Made by a program: the position numbers and the translations under genes. A model generated the notes under the pieces. That model was given only the letters and a program-made list of their open reading frames with translations. It was not told where the DNA came from and did not search any database. From contig NZ_CP056080.1 in assembly GCF_014217215.1 (NCBI RefSeq), positions 186,001 through 250,000 on the forward strand: a DNA stretch of 64,000 nucleotides. The letters are read 5' to 3'. Of the stretch, positions 1 to 6,134 are shown one piece after another; position 1 is the first letter of the stretch; each line of letters opens with the position of its first letter. The stretch is from Rothia nasimurium. Lineage in GTDB: Bacteria; Actinomycetota; Actinomycetes; Actinomycetales; Micrococcaceae.

Positions 1-941
1 GTGAAGAAGCCACGCTCGTAGACGGCCCGGTTGGCCAGTTCGTGGAAGTTCACGTCGTTCATCAGGTACTTACCGGCGGCGAGTACGGTGGTGGTGGTTT
101 CGGTGCCGTCGGGGGCGTAGCGGTAGCCGAAGTTGTCGGCGGTGTATTCCTGGGTGCGGGAGAGCAGGTTGCCGAGGATCGGAATCTGCATGAAGAAGCT
201 GGTGAAAATCAGGCGGAAGTAGCTGACGTGACCGGCGGCGATATGCCCCACTTCGTGCCCGATGATGAAGCGTAGGGCTTCGGGGTTGCGGGCTGCGCCA
301 CCGATTTCGAAGAGGTCGGAGTAGATGGCGATGAAGCGGCGGTGCCCGTGGCCCGAGGCGAAGGCGTTGATTTGGCCGTTGCCGAGTACGACGTAGGCGT
401 CGGGTACGCGGCGCAGGCCGGCGGCGTGGGCGGCTTCAACAACCATCTGGTAGGCCTCGGGGAACTGGGTGGGGGTAATGCGCACCCCGCTGAGGCGCAG
501 CTGGCCGTACATGGCACCGCGGACGAAGAAGATGCCCAGGGGTAGGTAGATGGCGATGGCGATGAGTTGGCCGACCAGGTTGCTGATTTGGTAGTTGACG
601 AAGTCGTCCCCTAGCACGCTGCTGAAGAGTGAGTAGATGAGGTAGATACCGCCGCCCACGTAGAGCATGATGGTGAGCGCGTAGGCCATGACGACCAGGG
701 GCAGTTCTGCGGGGTGGCGCAGTGCATTGAGGAACTTGAAGGGCAGCAGGGATTGGAAGCCGAAGAGCTTGGGTGCGGGCAGGGGCGAGAGGGGCCGCTG
801 GCGCGTGTCTTCGGGTAGCCAGCCGTCGCTGAGGTCGTTGGGTAGGGGCTGGGTGAGGCTCGGTTCGTTGATGTGCGCGGACGCTTGTGGGCCGGGTTGT
901 TGCGGGTAGGGCGGGGTGGTGCCGGGGTTGTTCTCACTCAT
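1..941 (-). CDS. M48-family membrane zinc metallopeptidase (3' end outside window)
   Basis: The reading frame runs on the minus strand from ATG at 941 off the left edge of the window, so the C-terminus is missing (313 codons visible). A Pro/Gln-rich cytoplasmic N-terminus of about 75 residues is followed by two hydrophobic segments (about residues 80-105 and 125-145). A zinc-binding HEVGH motif starts at residue 229, as in M48 (HtpX/Ste24-like) peptidases. These enzymes degrade membrane or misfolded proteins at the membrane. The N-terminal extension is typical of actinobacterial members. The family is clear, but the substrate cannot be told from sequence. Confidence 0.85.
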   Translation of the reverse strand, partial: MSENNPGTTPPYPQQPGPQASAHINEPSLTQPLPNDLSDGWLPEDTRQRPLSPLPAPKLFGFQSLLPFKFLNALRHPAELPLVVMAYALTIMLYVGGGIYLIYSLFSSVLGDDFVNYQISNLVGQLIAIAIYLPLGIFFVRGAMYGQLRLSGVRITPTQFPEAYQMVVEAAHAAGLRRVPDAYVVLGNGQINAFASGHGHRRFIAIYSDLFEIGGAARNPEALRFIIGHEVGHIAAGHVSYFRLIFTSFFMQIPILGNLLSRTQEYTADNFGYRYAPDGTETTTTVLAAGKYLMNDVNFHELANRAVYERGFF

Positions 942-1001
942 GCGATTTCCTGCTGGTTAGGCGGTGTGTTCTGGTTCCACAGTAGCAAGAAAAGGGTCGG
1001 G

Positions 1002-1034
1002 CCCGGTGGGTCTTGCTGTCTAGCTAGCAACGAA
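1002..1034 (+). repeat. left copy of a 33-bp imperfect direct repeat
   Basis: The sequence CCCGGTGGGTCTTGCT, eight variable bases, then AGCAACGAA recurs at 12101-12133 in the same orientation, with 28 of 33 positions identical. The inner TTGCT and AGCAA form a small inverted repeat around the variable centre. The two copies bracket the accessory region. A weak GGGTC/GACCC hairpin follows at 1040-1060. Confidence 0.6.
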
Positions 1035-1085
1035 GTACAGGGTCTTCTTTGAGGTGACCCCTTAAAATCTGTGTATGACGTGTAA

Positions 1086-1091
1086 TACGAT
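1086..1091 (+). promoter_or_regulatory. -10 box of the toxin-antitoxin pair
   Basis: TACGAT lies six bases before the antitoxin ATG at 1098. This spacing predicts a leaderless mRNA that starts at or next to the start codon. No -35 box is obvious. Confidence 0.45.
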
Positions 1092-1097
1092 TGAAGC

Positions 1098-1343
1098 ATG
1101 ACAGTAGAAACAACGGCCCGGAAAGGGCTCACCTTTCGCCCCTCTCACGATGTGCGCCAACGCCTTGAAGCGCTCTCGCACAAAACTAATCGCCCTGTTT
1201 CCTTCTACATCAACACCTTGTTAGAAGAACACCTGGTTGAATTAGAACATGCCTTTACCTTGAAGGCCGATGCTGAATCAGTGCGTGCAGGTAAACAGAA
1301 AACACATAGTCTGGATGAAGCTCGCGCGGAGCTCGGTCTGTGA
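1098..1343 (+). CDS. RelB/Phd-like antitoxin of a type II toxin-antitoxin pair
   Basis: This 81-residue acidic protein begins with a short segment resembling a ribbon-helix-helix DNA-binding fold (residues 8-45, with RPSHDVRQRLEALS), followed by a charged tail that would wrap the toxin. Its stop codon overlaps the GTG start of the RelE-like gene (GTGA at 1340-1343), the usual coupled antitoxin-toxin order. Antitoxins of this type neutralise the toxin and repress their own operon. The family is inferred more from size, fold pattern and position than from a strong motif. Confidence 0.75.
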   Translation: MTVETTARKGLTFRPSHDVRQRLEALSHKTNRPVSFYINTLLEEHLVELEHAFTLKADAESVRAGKQKTHSLDEARAELGL

Positions 1344-1609
1344 GTAGCACCTGGAGGGTGGAGTTAACTCCTCGAGCTCTTAAACAACTGAAAAAGCTGG
1401 ATAAGCCAGTTGCCCAACGTATTTTAGAAGAACTGGAAAAACTAGAGGGTTTTGAGTACCCGCAGAGCCACTGTAAGGCCTTGACCGGCAACTATTCGGG
1501 GCTGTGGCGCTATCGAGCAGGTTCCTACCGAGTGATTTTGGATATTAATCAGGGTGCCTTGGTCCTTTTGGCCTTGGAAGTTGGGCACCGTTCTGCTGTT
1601 TATCGGTAA
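1340..1609 (+). CDS. RelE/ParE-family toxin, probable mRNA interferase
   Basis: The 89-residue product has the RelE/YoeB-like layout. The N-terminus is VELTPRALKQLKKLDK, a central segment GLWRYRAGSYRVILDI carries the conserved arginines, and the protein ends in HRSAVYR with a C-terminal Tyr-Arg. Family members cleave mRNA in the ribosome A site. The GTG start overlaps the antitoxin stop, so the two are translationally coupled. ParE-type gyrase inhibitors share the fold, so the biochemical target is not fixed. Confidence 0.85.
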   Translation: MSSTWRVELTPRALKQLKKLDKPVAQRILEELEKLEGFEYPQSHCKALTGNYSGLWRYRAGSYRVILDINQGALVLLALEVGHRSAVYR

Positions 1610-1634
1610 GCGCGTGATTGGAAGAGTAGAAAGT

Positions 1635-1672
1635 AAAGGGCTGCAACCCGGTGCATTGGGTTGCAGCCCTTT
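1635..1672 (+). terminator. terminator after the toxin-antitoxin operon
   Basis: AAAGGGCTGCAACCC (1635-1649) pairs perfectly with GGGTTGCAGCCCTTT (1658-1672) around an eight-base loop, 25 bases after the toxin stop. The A and T ends would let it work in both directions. Confidence 0.75.
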
Positions 1673-1766
1673 GCTATGCTCTAGAGCTTATAAGGCTTAG
1701 GCAACCGGGGCACTTCAGTTTGCCAATTACGCGAAACTCACCAACAACTAGCTCAATGCTTGTTCG

Positions 1767-1801
1767 AATAGGCCGCACTCATGTCGCGGGTGCGGTCTAT
1801 T
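1767..1801 (-). terminator. hairpin downstream of erm(X), possible terminator
   Basis: AATAGGCCGCAC (1767-1778) pairs with GTGCGGTCTATT (1790-1801) with one mismatch. It lies about 125 bases past the erm(X) stop. There is no long T run, so its terminator role is tentative. Confidence 0.4.
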
Positions 1802-1926
1802 GTCGAGAACATGAGCTTCCTTACCGAGTACAACGCTGCCCGCGAGTTGTCCGTGATTGATGCGTCTGCGGCCAGACTTCGCTTACCTTTTAGTACTACT
1901 GGTGCAATTCGGTTTTGGTGGGGGGA

Positions 1927-2781
1927 TTAACGCCGCCGGCTTCGGTTTTTCCGTTGAGGAGGTCGTTGACTACTTCCCGATGGTGAAATTGGTCGATGGT
2001 GCGGTGAAGAGGAACCAGTCACCTGGAAGAGATCGATCCAGTCGCTGGTGTGCAATCTGGGAGGTAGGGTCGCAGGGTCGATTCCTCGCGAGTGCAACCA
2101 TGATTGTGTTTCTGAACGTGATGAAAACAACCCTGCCCTTCGGAGAATTTCCCTTATCCCGCGTCCCCGGGCAGTGAAAACGGTGTGCACCATCGCCTGA
2201 AAGGCTTTGCGCTGCTCTATCGGAATCTTCGGGTCACCCACCCGGCGGATCACTAAGATCCCCCCGTCAACGTTTGGCTGTGGCCGGAAAGCAGACCTTG
2301 GTACCCGGGAACCCAGGTGAAATGTGAACCATGGGGACCACTGAGCCGTCATCATCGTGCTTGCGCCTACCCCAGCCCGGCGGCGAGCGACTTCCCACTG
2401 CATGAGGAGTACAGCGTCAGTCCATGCCGGCGCATGCAGCAACTTTCGAAGAATGGCAGTGGTGAGATGAAAGGGAATATTTCCCACAATGACGCAGGGA
2501 GTGGCGGGTAAACGGAAGTTAAGGAAATCATCATGGACCACTTCGACCGCCGCCGAGGAGGTTTCTTGTGTGAGTTTGGCAGCTAGTTTTGCGTCCACTT
2601 CAACTGCCGTTATTGCCCTCCCCAAGTAGGCCATCGGGTGAGTGAGGGCACCGCTTCCTGGTCCGATCTCAATGATGGGGCCGGAGGTTTGTTTTACAAG
2701 GTCGATGATGGAGTTGATGATCTTGTGGTCGGTGAGAAAATTTTGGCCATGTTCGTGACGGCCGTGTCCGTATGCAGACAT
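1927..2781 (-). CDS. erm(X): 23S rRNA adenine-N6 dimethyltransferase Erm(X)
   Basis: Erm(X) dimethylates A2058 of 23S rRNA and gives resistance to macrolides, lincosamides and streptogramin B. The 284-residue protein matches my memory of corynebacterial Erm(X) almost throughout. It starts MSAYGHGRHEHGQNFL, has the SAM-binding EIGPGSG at residues 38-44 and the catalytic NIPF at 101-104, and ends in a basic Arg/Lys/Ser tail. ATG 2781 is chosen over an upstream in-frame ATG because AAGGAG (complement of 2790-2795) sits eight bases before it. Expression should be inducible, since a leader peptide and attenuator precede it. The gene belongs to the accessory region, not the core genome. Confidence 0.97.
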   Translation of the reverse strand: MSAYGHGRHEHGQNFLTDHKIINSIIDLVKQTSGPIIEIGPGSGALTHPMAYLGRAITAVEVDAKLAAKLTQETSSAAVEVVHDDFLNFRLPATPCVIVGNIPFHLTTAILRKLLHAPAWTDAVLLMQWEVARRRAGVGASTMMTAQWSPWFTFHLGSRVPRSAFRPQPNVDGGILVIRRVGDPKIPIEQRKAFQAMVHTVFTARGRGIREILRRAGLFSSRSETQSWLHSRGIDPATLPPRLHTSDWIDLFQVTGSSSPHHRPISPSGSSQRPPQRKNRSRRR

Positions 2782-2890
2782 CAGGTGTGCTCCTTGGAGT
2801 TGAAAAGGAGCCGGGCATGACAAATGAACGCCCGGCTAAAGGACCGGAGTGGTTTTTAACCTACGGGGTAGGAAACCGCCTTAGCGGTTA
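2782..2890 (-). promoter_or_regulatory. erm(X) translational attenuator
   Basis: The leader mRNA holds competing stems. GCTCCTT/AAGGAGC (2805-2811 with 2789-2795) hides the erm(X) Shine-Dalgarno. AGCCGGGC/GCCCGGCT (2830-2837 with 2809-2816) competes for part of the same arm. The leader reading frame itself contains GCGGTT and AACCGC, and a further GCGGTT follows it, so the middle segment can pair on either side (ACCGCC/GGCGGT around 2874-2889). Stalling of a ribosome on the leader would re-order these stems and free the start site, as in known erm attenuators. Confidence 0.75.
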
Positions 2891-2928
2891 GAGCGCAACC
2901 GCAAGAAAGCGGTATCTGAAATCAACAT
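2881..2928 (-). CDS. Erm(X) leader peptide (15 aa)
   Basis: The short frame from ATG 2928 to TAA 2881 encodes MLISDTAFLRLRSNR, which closely matches the erm(X) leader peptide as I remember it. It contains Arg-Leu-Arg, the RLR motif at which macrolide-bound ribosomes stall. It lies 100 bases before erm(X). Its ATG follows a TATAAT box by only seven bases, so it is probably translated from a leaderless or nearly leaderless transcript. Confidence 0.88.
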   Translation of the reverse strand: MLISDTAFLRLRSNR

Positions 2929-2935
2929 GGGCCTA

Positions 2936-2941
2936 ATTATA
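2936..2941 (-). promoter_or_regulatory. -10 box of the erm(X) promoter
   Basis: A consensus TATAAT (minus strand) ends seven bases before the leader-peptide ATG. The -35 region is not clear. This places transcription start at about 2927-2931. Confidence 0.65.
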
Positions 2942-3142
2942 TCAATTTAATTTCGCGGGTGATACGCGGTGAAAAAGAAGACAACTGCGCCGCAACAGTG
3001 CAAGACATCTGCACCTGGACTGGAATTGTATTTGTCCTACCTTCGGCTCGTCGCGCCGCCACCGCTGGCGGATTTCGTCTCTGAGCAACGAGGGGGAGTT
3101 ACCCTACCTCCGAGCGTTTTTAAAGTACACCCCAACGGGGCA
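2942..3142. other. erm(X) upstream spacer, no gene seen
   Basis: Together with the region up to 3278, this is about 350 bases without a supported gene. A 79-codon frame from 2969 is open on the plus strand but is Pro/Cys-rich, has no ribosome binding site and resembles no family. The Tn402-like end starts at 3143. Confidence 0.4.
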
Positions 3143-3167
3143 TGTCATTTTCAGAAGACGTTTGCAC
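3143..3167 (+). repeat. Tn402/Tn5053-type terminal inverted repeat
   Basis: The segment begins TGTCATTTTCAGAAGACG and ends TGCAC at the 25th base. It differs from the 25-bp IRi/IRt end of class 1 integrons and Tn402, as I recall it, at two positions. The interior of the transposon lies to the right, where a tniA-like stub starts 136 bp away, the layout of the tni end of this family. The partner end was not found. Confidence 0.7.
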
Positions 3168-3278
3168 AGTCAGGATGGGATGGCCAGGCTTGTGAAATCG
3201 TCTATTGAACGCTGTCCGTTCACTACTCGCGTGCACTAAGCTGAAAATGTCAGAAGTCCTGTTCACAAGGAGACAGAG

Positions 3279-3410
3279 ATGGGCGAGGACCGAACTGAAA
3301 TCGCTGCTACGAGGCATCTCACGATGCCCGAGGCTGATTGGGAACAGGCCCGCCTACAGCAACGGGTAATCGCCAGGGTGGTGTTGCAAACTCCGGGAGA
3401 AGAGCCGTGA
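3279..3410 (+). pseudogene. 5' stub of a TniA-like (Tn402-family) transposase gene
   Basis: A 43-codon frame starts at ATG 3279 behind AAGGAG (3269-3274). Residues 16-27 (MPEADWEQARLQ) and the following VIA resemble the extreme N-terminus of TniA, which reads LPDEAWERARRRAEII in Tn402 from memory. After about 35 residues the resemblance ends and a stop follows, whereas TniA is over 550 residues long. The AT-rich lead-in before the ATG also resembles the tniA leader. I read this as the surviving tni end of a Tn402-like element joined to foreign DNA at about 3390-3410. Confidence 0.55.
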
Positions 3411-3429
3411 AGCCTCCTCGCGGTCATTT

Positions 3430-3476
3430 AACCCGTTCAACTGCCTCTGTCTAGTCTAGATGTAGTTGAACGGGTT
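3430..3476. terminator. 13-bp inverted repeat near the foreign block's left edge
   Basis: AACCCGTTCAACT (3430-3442) and AGTTGAACGGGTT (3464-3476) are perfectly complementary around a 21-base loop. The hairpin lies downstream of the tniA stub and of the minus-strand exporter operon. It may act as a terminator or mark an element end. Confidence 0.45.
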
Positions 3477-3629
3477 TGTGAACACCCACTCGGCGAAATG
3501 CTCGCGATCGGCTCCTCCGGACCACTGTTCACATCAACGACCGTTTGTTGAACGGCGGTGTGAGTCAGCCCCAGCCCTGCGACGCGACGAACCGTCTTGG
3601 GCGGCGGATGCGAGGCGCAGGCCTGCCCA

Positions 3630-4361
3630 TCACGCCGAGTCCCGTCGGACATGGGCACATAGCCCCGCGCCCGCCAGGCCGAGTGCCGGTACGAGAAGCG
3701 CGACGGCAGGAGGCCACACGGACATGCCTGCAGGGGCCTCCCCAAGTGCCTGGGCGAGGAGCATGTGGCTGGCGTTGAACGGCAGCCACGGCGTGATCGC
3801 CTCGAGCATCGGGACCATGGACGCGAGCTGTTCGATCAGGAGCATCCACGTGATCGGCGCGGCGACGGACACCGCGACGGAGCGCGTGAGGACGGCAAGC
3901 GCCGTCGCCATCGTCACCCACAGGAGAACGACGAGGAGATAGGCCGCGAGATAGGCCCACCCCCGCGGCGACATGGCCAGCCCGTCGGGATAGAACCTCG
4001 CCGCGACGAGTGCGAGGCCGATGCCGACGACGTACGCGAATGCGAGGAACGCCCACTGGACCGCTGCCTGTGCCACCAACGAGGCCCATCGACTCTTCTG
4101 CGTGAGGAAGGACAGCGCCGTCGACCCCGCATTGATCTCGGTCGCGGTGTGTGTGCCGGCGAACACGATGGCCAGCACATGGAAGATGCTCACGCACTTG
4201 CCCAGATCACCGGCGTCGATCGGCCCTCGATAGGCCGGGTCGTAGACGATGCCCATCAGGACGATGGGGCCGACGCAGCAGCCGATCAGCAGCGCAGCGA
4301 AGATGCCTGTGGAGCGCACGGTGAGCAGTCGGCGCACCTCAGCTGTCAATGCTCGTGTCAT
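3630..4361 (-). CDS. ABC-2 type permease of a BcrAB-like antibiotic exporter
   Basis: This 243-residue membrane protein has about six hydrophobic segments, the first at residues 17-40 after a short cytoplasmic start (MTRALTAEVRRLL). It is the size and type of the BcrB/ABC-2 permeases that pair with a separate ATPase to remove peptide antibiotics from the membrane. ATG 4361 overlaps the ATPase stop by ATGA, so the two are coupled. It is the last gene of a three-gene minus-strand operon (phosphatase, ATPase, permease). GC content and codon use are well above those of the core genes. The substrate is inferred from context. Confidence 0.75.
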   Translation of the reverse strand: MTRALTAEVRRLLTVRSTGIFAALLIGCCVGPIVLMGIVYDPAYRGPIDAGDLGKCVSIFHVLAIVFAGTHTATEINAGSTALSFLTQKSRWASLVAQAAVQWAFLAFAYVVGIGLALVAARFYPDGLAMSPRGWAYLAAYLLVVLLWVTMATALAVLTRSVAVSVAAPITWMLLIEQLASMVPMLEAITPWLPFNASHMLLAQALGEAPAGMSVWPPAVALLVPALGLAGAGLCAHVRRDSA

Positions 4362-5284
4362 CGCTCGGGCCTTTCTTTGCCATGTTCGGCTTCGGATGAT
4401 CGGTCGGTGAGGCGGAGGAATTCCTCTTCCAGCCGGATCGGCTTGTCCGTCAGGGCAGTGATGAGCACGTCGAGGTCTCGGCAGGTCCGCGAGAGCGTGA
4501 GCGCGTCGGGGACCGTCTCGTCGAATGTCACGCAGAGTCCCTCGGGCAGTGCGGTTACGGGGACCCGCAGTCCGCGCAGAGCCTGCTCGACGCGTTCGTC
4601 GTCGTCGGTGCGGAGGAGCGCTTGGCGGCTGCGCGCGTGCAGAAGATCGGCGACGTCCCACTGGCCGAGCAAGCGGCCGTTGTCGATGACGACGAGGCGG
4701 TCGGCGAGGGTCTCCATCTCGCCGAGCAGGTGGGAGGAGACAAGGACGGCGTGGCCGCTCGCGGCGGCATCGCGCAGGAAGGCGCGCATCCACTCCATCC
4801 CCTGCGGGTCGAGGCCATTCATCGGCTCGTCGAGGACGATGTTGCGCGGTCTGCCCAGCAGGGCGGCCGCGAGCCCCAGGCGCTGCTTCATCCCGAGCGA
4901 GTAGCCGCCGATCCTGCGATGAGCTGCCTGGGTCAACGCGACGGCCTCGAGTACCTCCCAGGCGCGGCGGTCGGGTAGGCCGGCAGAAGCAGCGATGGTC
5001 GTCAGGTGCGCCAGTCCGGTCCGGCCGGGGTGGAACCAGGAGGCGTCGAGGACGGCTCCGACGACCTCGGCCGGCCTCGTCTGGGCGGTCAGCGGGAGCC
5101 CGTCGATGAGCACGGTTCCGGTGGTGGGCTTGTGGAGCCCGAGGAGGCATCGCATGGTCGTGGACTTGCCGGCTCCGTTCGGGCCTAGGAACCCGGTGAT
5201 GGATCCGTCGGGGACCGTGAAGCTCAATCCTTCAACAACGGTCACCTGGCCGTAGCGCTTCGAGAGACGGTCGACCTCGATCAT
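4358..5284 (-). CDS. ABC transporter ATPase, BcrA-type
   Basis: The 308-residue ATPase shows Walker A GPNGAGKS (residues 34-41), a signature YSLGMKQRL, Walker B with NIVLDEP and an H-loop SSHLLGE. A C-terminal regulatory extension of about 90 residues is typical of drug- and peptide-export ATPases (BcrA/DrrA type). Start ATG 5284 overlaps the stop of the upstream phosphatase gene (ATGA at 5281-5284), and the stop overlaps the permease start. Position between a PAP2 phosphatase and a permease suggests export or removal of a lipid-II-cycle antibiotic such as bacitracin. Confidence 0.85.
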   Translation of the reverse strand: MIEVDRLSKRYGQVTVVEGLSFTVPDGSITGFLGPNGAGKSTTMRCLLGLHKPTTGTVLIDGLPLTAQTRPAEVVGAVLDASWFHPGRTGLAHLTTIAASAGLPDRRAWEVLEAVALTQAAHRRIGGYSLGMKQRLGLAAALLGRPRNIVLDEPMNGLDPQGMEWMRAFLRDAAASGHAVLVSSHLLGEMETLADRLVVIDNGRLLGQWDVADLLHARSRQALLRTDDDERVEQALRGLRVPVTALPEGLCVTFDETVPDALTLSRTCRDLDVLITALTDKPIRLEEEFLRLTDRSSEAEHGKERPER

Positions 5285-5991
5285 GCGCGCCCGCCCTGGG
5301 ACCGGCTGGCCGAATCCGGATGGCCGTCCCGTCCGCCAGTCAGACGCCGGTCCAGCACCGGCGACGCCGCGGCGACGACGGCCGCGACGACGAGGGCACC
5401 GAGCGCGAGACCGGAGAGCACGTCGTGGACGTAGTGGACTCCGGCGGCCACTCGAGAGGCGGCGATCGCCAGCGCGAGAGGCAACGCGAACCAGGCGAGG
5501 CGGGGGACGACGAGGATGCAGGCGGTGGCGAAGGCAGCGGCCAGGACGGCGTGATTCGACGGCCACGACCAGTCCCCGCTCCCGGGGCAGCTGAGCACAG
5601 TGGCAGTGTCGACGACGCTGCAGGGCCGCGGCTCCTCGACCAGCAGCTTGACGGCCTCGCTCAATCCGTAGGCCGTGATCACGCCGAGTCCAGCCAGCGC
5701 CAGGAGCCAGAACCGCCGGCGCTCGCGCAGCCAGCACCAGAGAGCGAGGATGCCGGCGGTCGCCACGAGGGCAAGCAGACCGAATTCGGCCACGGATCCC
5801 ACCGCCGAGGCCAGTGCCGAGCCCTCGGCGAGACCGGCGACAGCGGTGAAGAGGCGCTCACGCACCGGATACGTCGCGAGAGCGAGGGCAGCAAGAGCTG
5901 CGACGGCAATCAACAGCGCGGGCCATGGCACGGGGCGGGACGAGGATCTGCGCGACGTCGAAAGCGTGCGCGTCGAAGTTTCGTGAGTCAT
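5281..5991 (-). CDS. PAP2-family phosphatase, probable undecaprenyl-pyrophosphate phosphatase
   Basis: The 236-residue multi-spanning protein carries the PAP2 signature: K-x6-RP in KLLVEEPRP, PSNH (residues 144-147) and SR-x5-H-x3-D with H186 and D190. BcrC-type members recycle undecaprenyl pyrophosphate and so protect against bacitracin. ATG 5991 is preferred to ATG 6000 because a TATAGC -10 box on this strand ends at 6001, so transcription would start after 6000. It is the first gene of the operon and is divergent from a two-component system. It could instead act on another lipid phosphate. Confidence 0.8.
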   Translation of the reverse strand: MTHETSTRTLSTSRRSSSRPVPWPALLIAVAALAALALATYPVRERLFTAVAGLAEGSALASAVGSVAEFGLLALVATAGILALWCWLRERRRFWLLALAGLGVITAYGLSEAVKLLVEEPRPCSVVDTATVLSCPGSGDWSWPSNHAVLAAAFATACILVVPRLAWFALPLALAIAASRVAAGVHYVHDVLSGLALGALVVAAVVAAASPVLDRRLTGGRDGHPDSASRSQGGRA

Positions 5992-6000
5992 GAAATCCAT

Positions 6001-6006
6001 GCTATA
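6001..6006 (-). promoter_or_regulatory. -10 box for the phosphatase-ABC operon
   Basis: TATAGC on the minus strand lies nine bases before ATG 5991. The 143 bases between the two divergent genes (5992-6134) must hold both promoters and any site for the response regulator. I see no clear palindrome. Confidence 0.4.
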
Positions 6007-6121
6007 GACGCGGTTCGGCCTCAGAATCTGCCATGCGGGGCGACTCGTCTATGCCCACGGTCATACCGGCGAGGTGCTGCGCACGCCCGATCGAGGGAGG
6101 CGGCGAGCCCACGGTCCCCGG

Positions 6122-6127
6122 TAGAAT
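6122..6127 (+). promoter_or_regulatory. -10 box for the sensor kinase operon
   Basis: TAGAAT lies seven bases before ATG 6135, the arrangement of a leaderless actinobacterial transcript. This is why 6135 is taken as the kinase start. Confidence 0.55.
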
Positions 6128-6134
6128 GGAGCGC

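Larger units (their letters stand above)
1610..1926. other. non-coding gap between the toxin gene and erm(X)
   Basis: This 317-base stretch holds the toxin-operon terminator (1635-1672) and a second hairpin (1767-1801) downstream of erm(X). A 49-codon frame from ATG 1781 to TAA 1930 is open, but it has no clear ribosome binding site and no family resemblance I recognise. I do not call it a gene. Confidence 0.5.

Noticed and set aside
1651-2177. Open frames on the plus strand opposite and downstream of erm(X), and a 49-codon frame at 1781-1930
   Set aside because: No ribosome binding site, no family resemblance, overlap with a hairpin and with the erm(X) 3' end. They fit chance frames.
2969-3208. 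79-codon plus-strand frame upstream of erm(X)
   Set aside because: It runs through the Tn402-like terminal repeat, has a Cys/Pro-rich low-complexity look and no ribosome binding site.
3565-5737. Long Arg/Pro/Ala-rich frames on both strands across the foreign block
   Set aside because: They are shadows of the ABC and phosphatase genes. At very high GC stop codons are rare in all frames, and the compositions are not protein-like.
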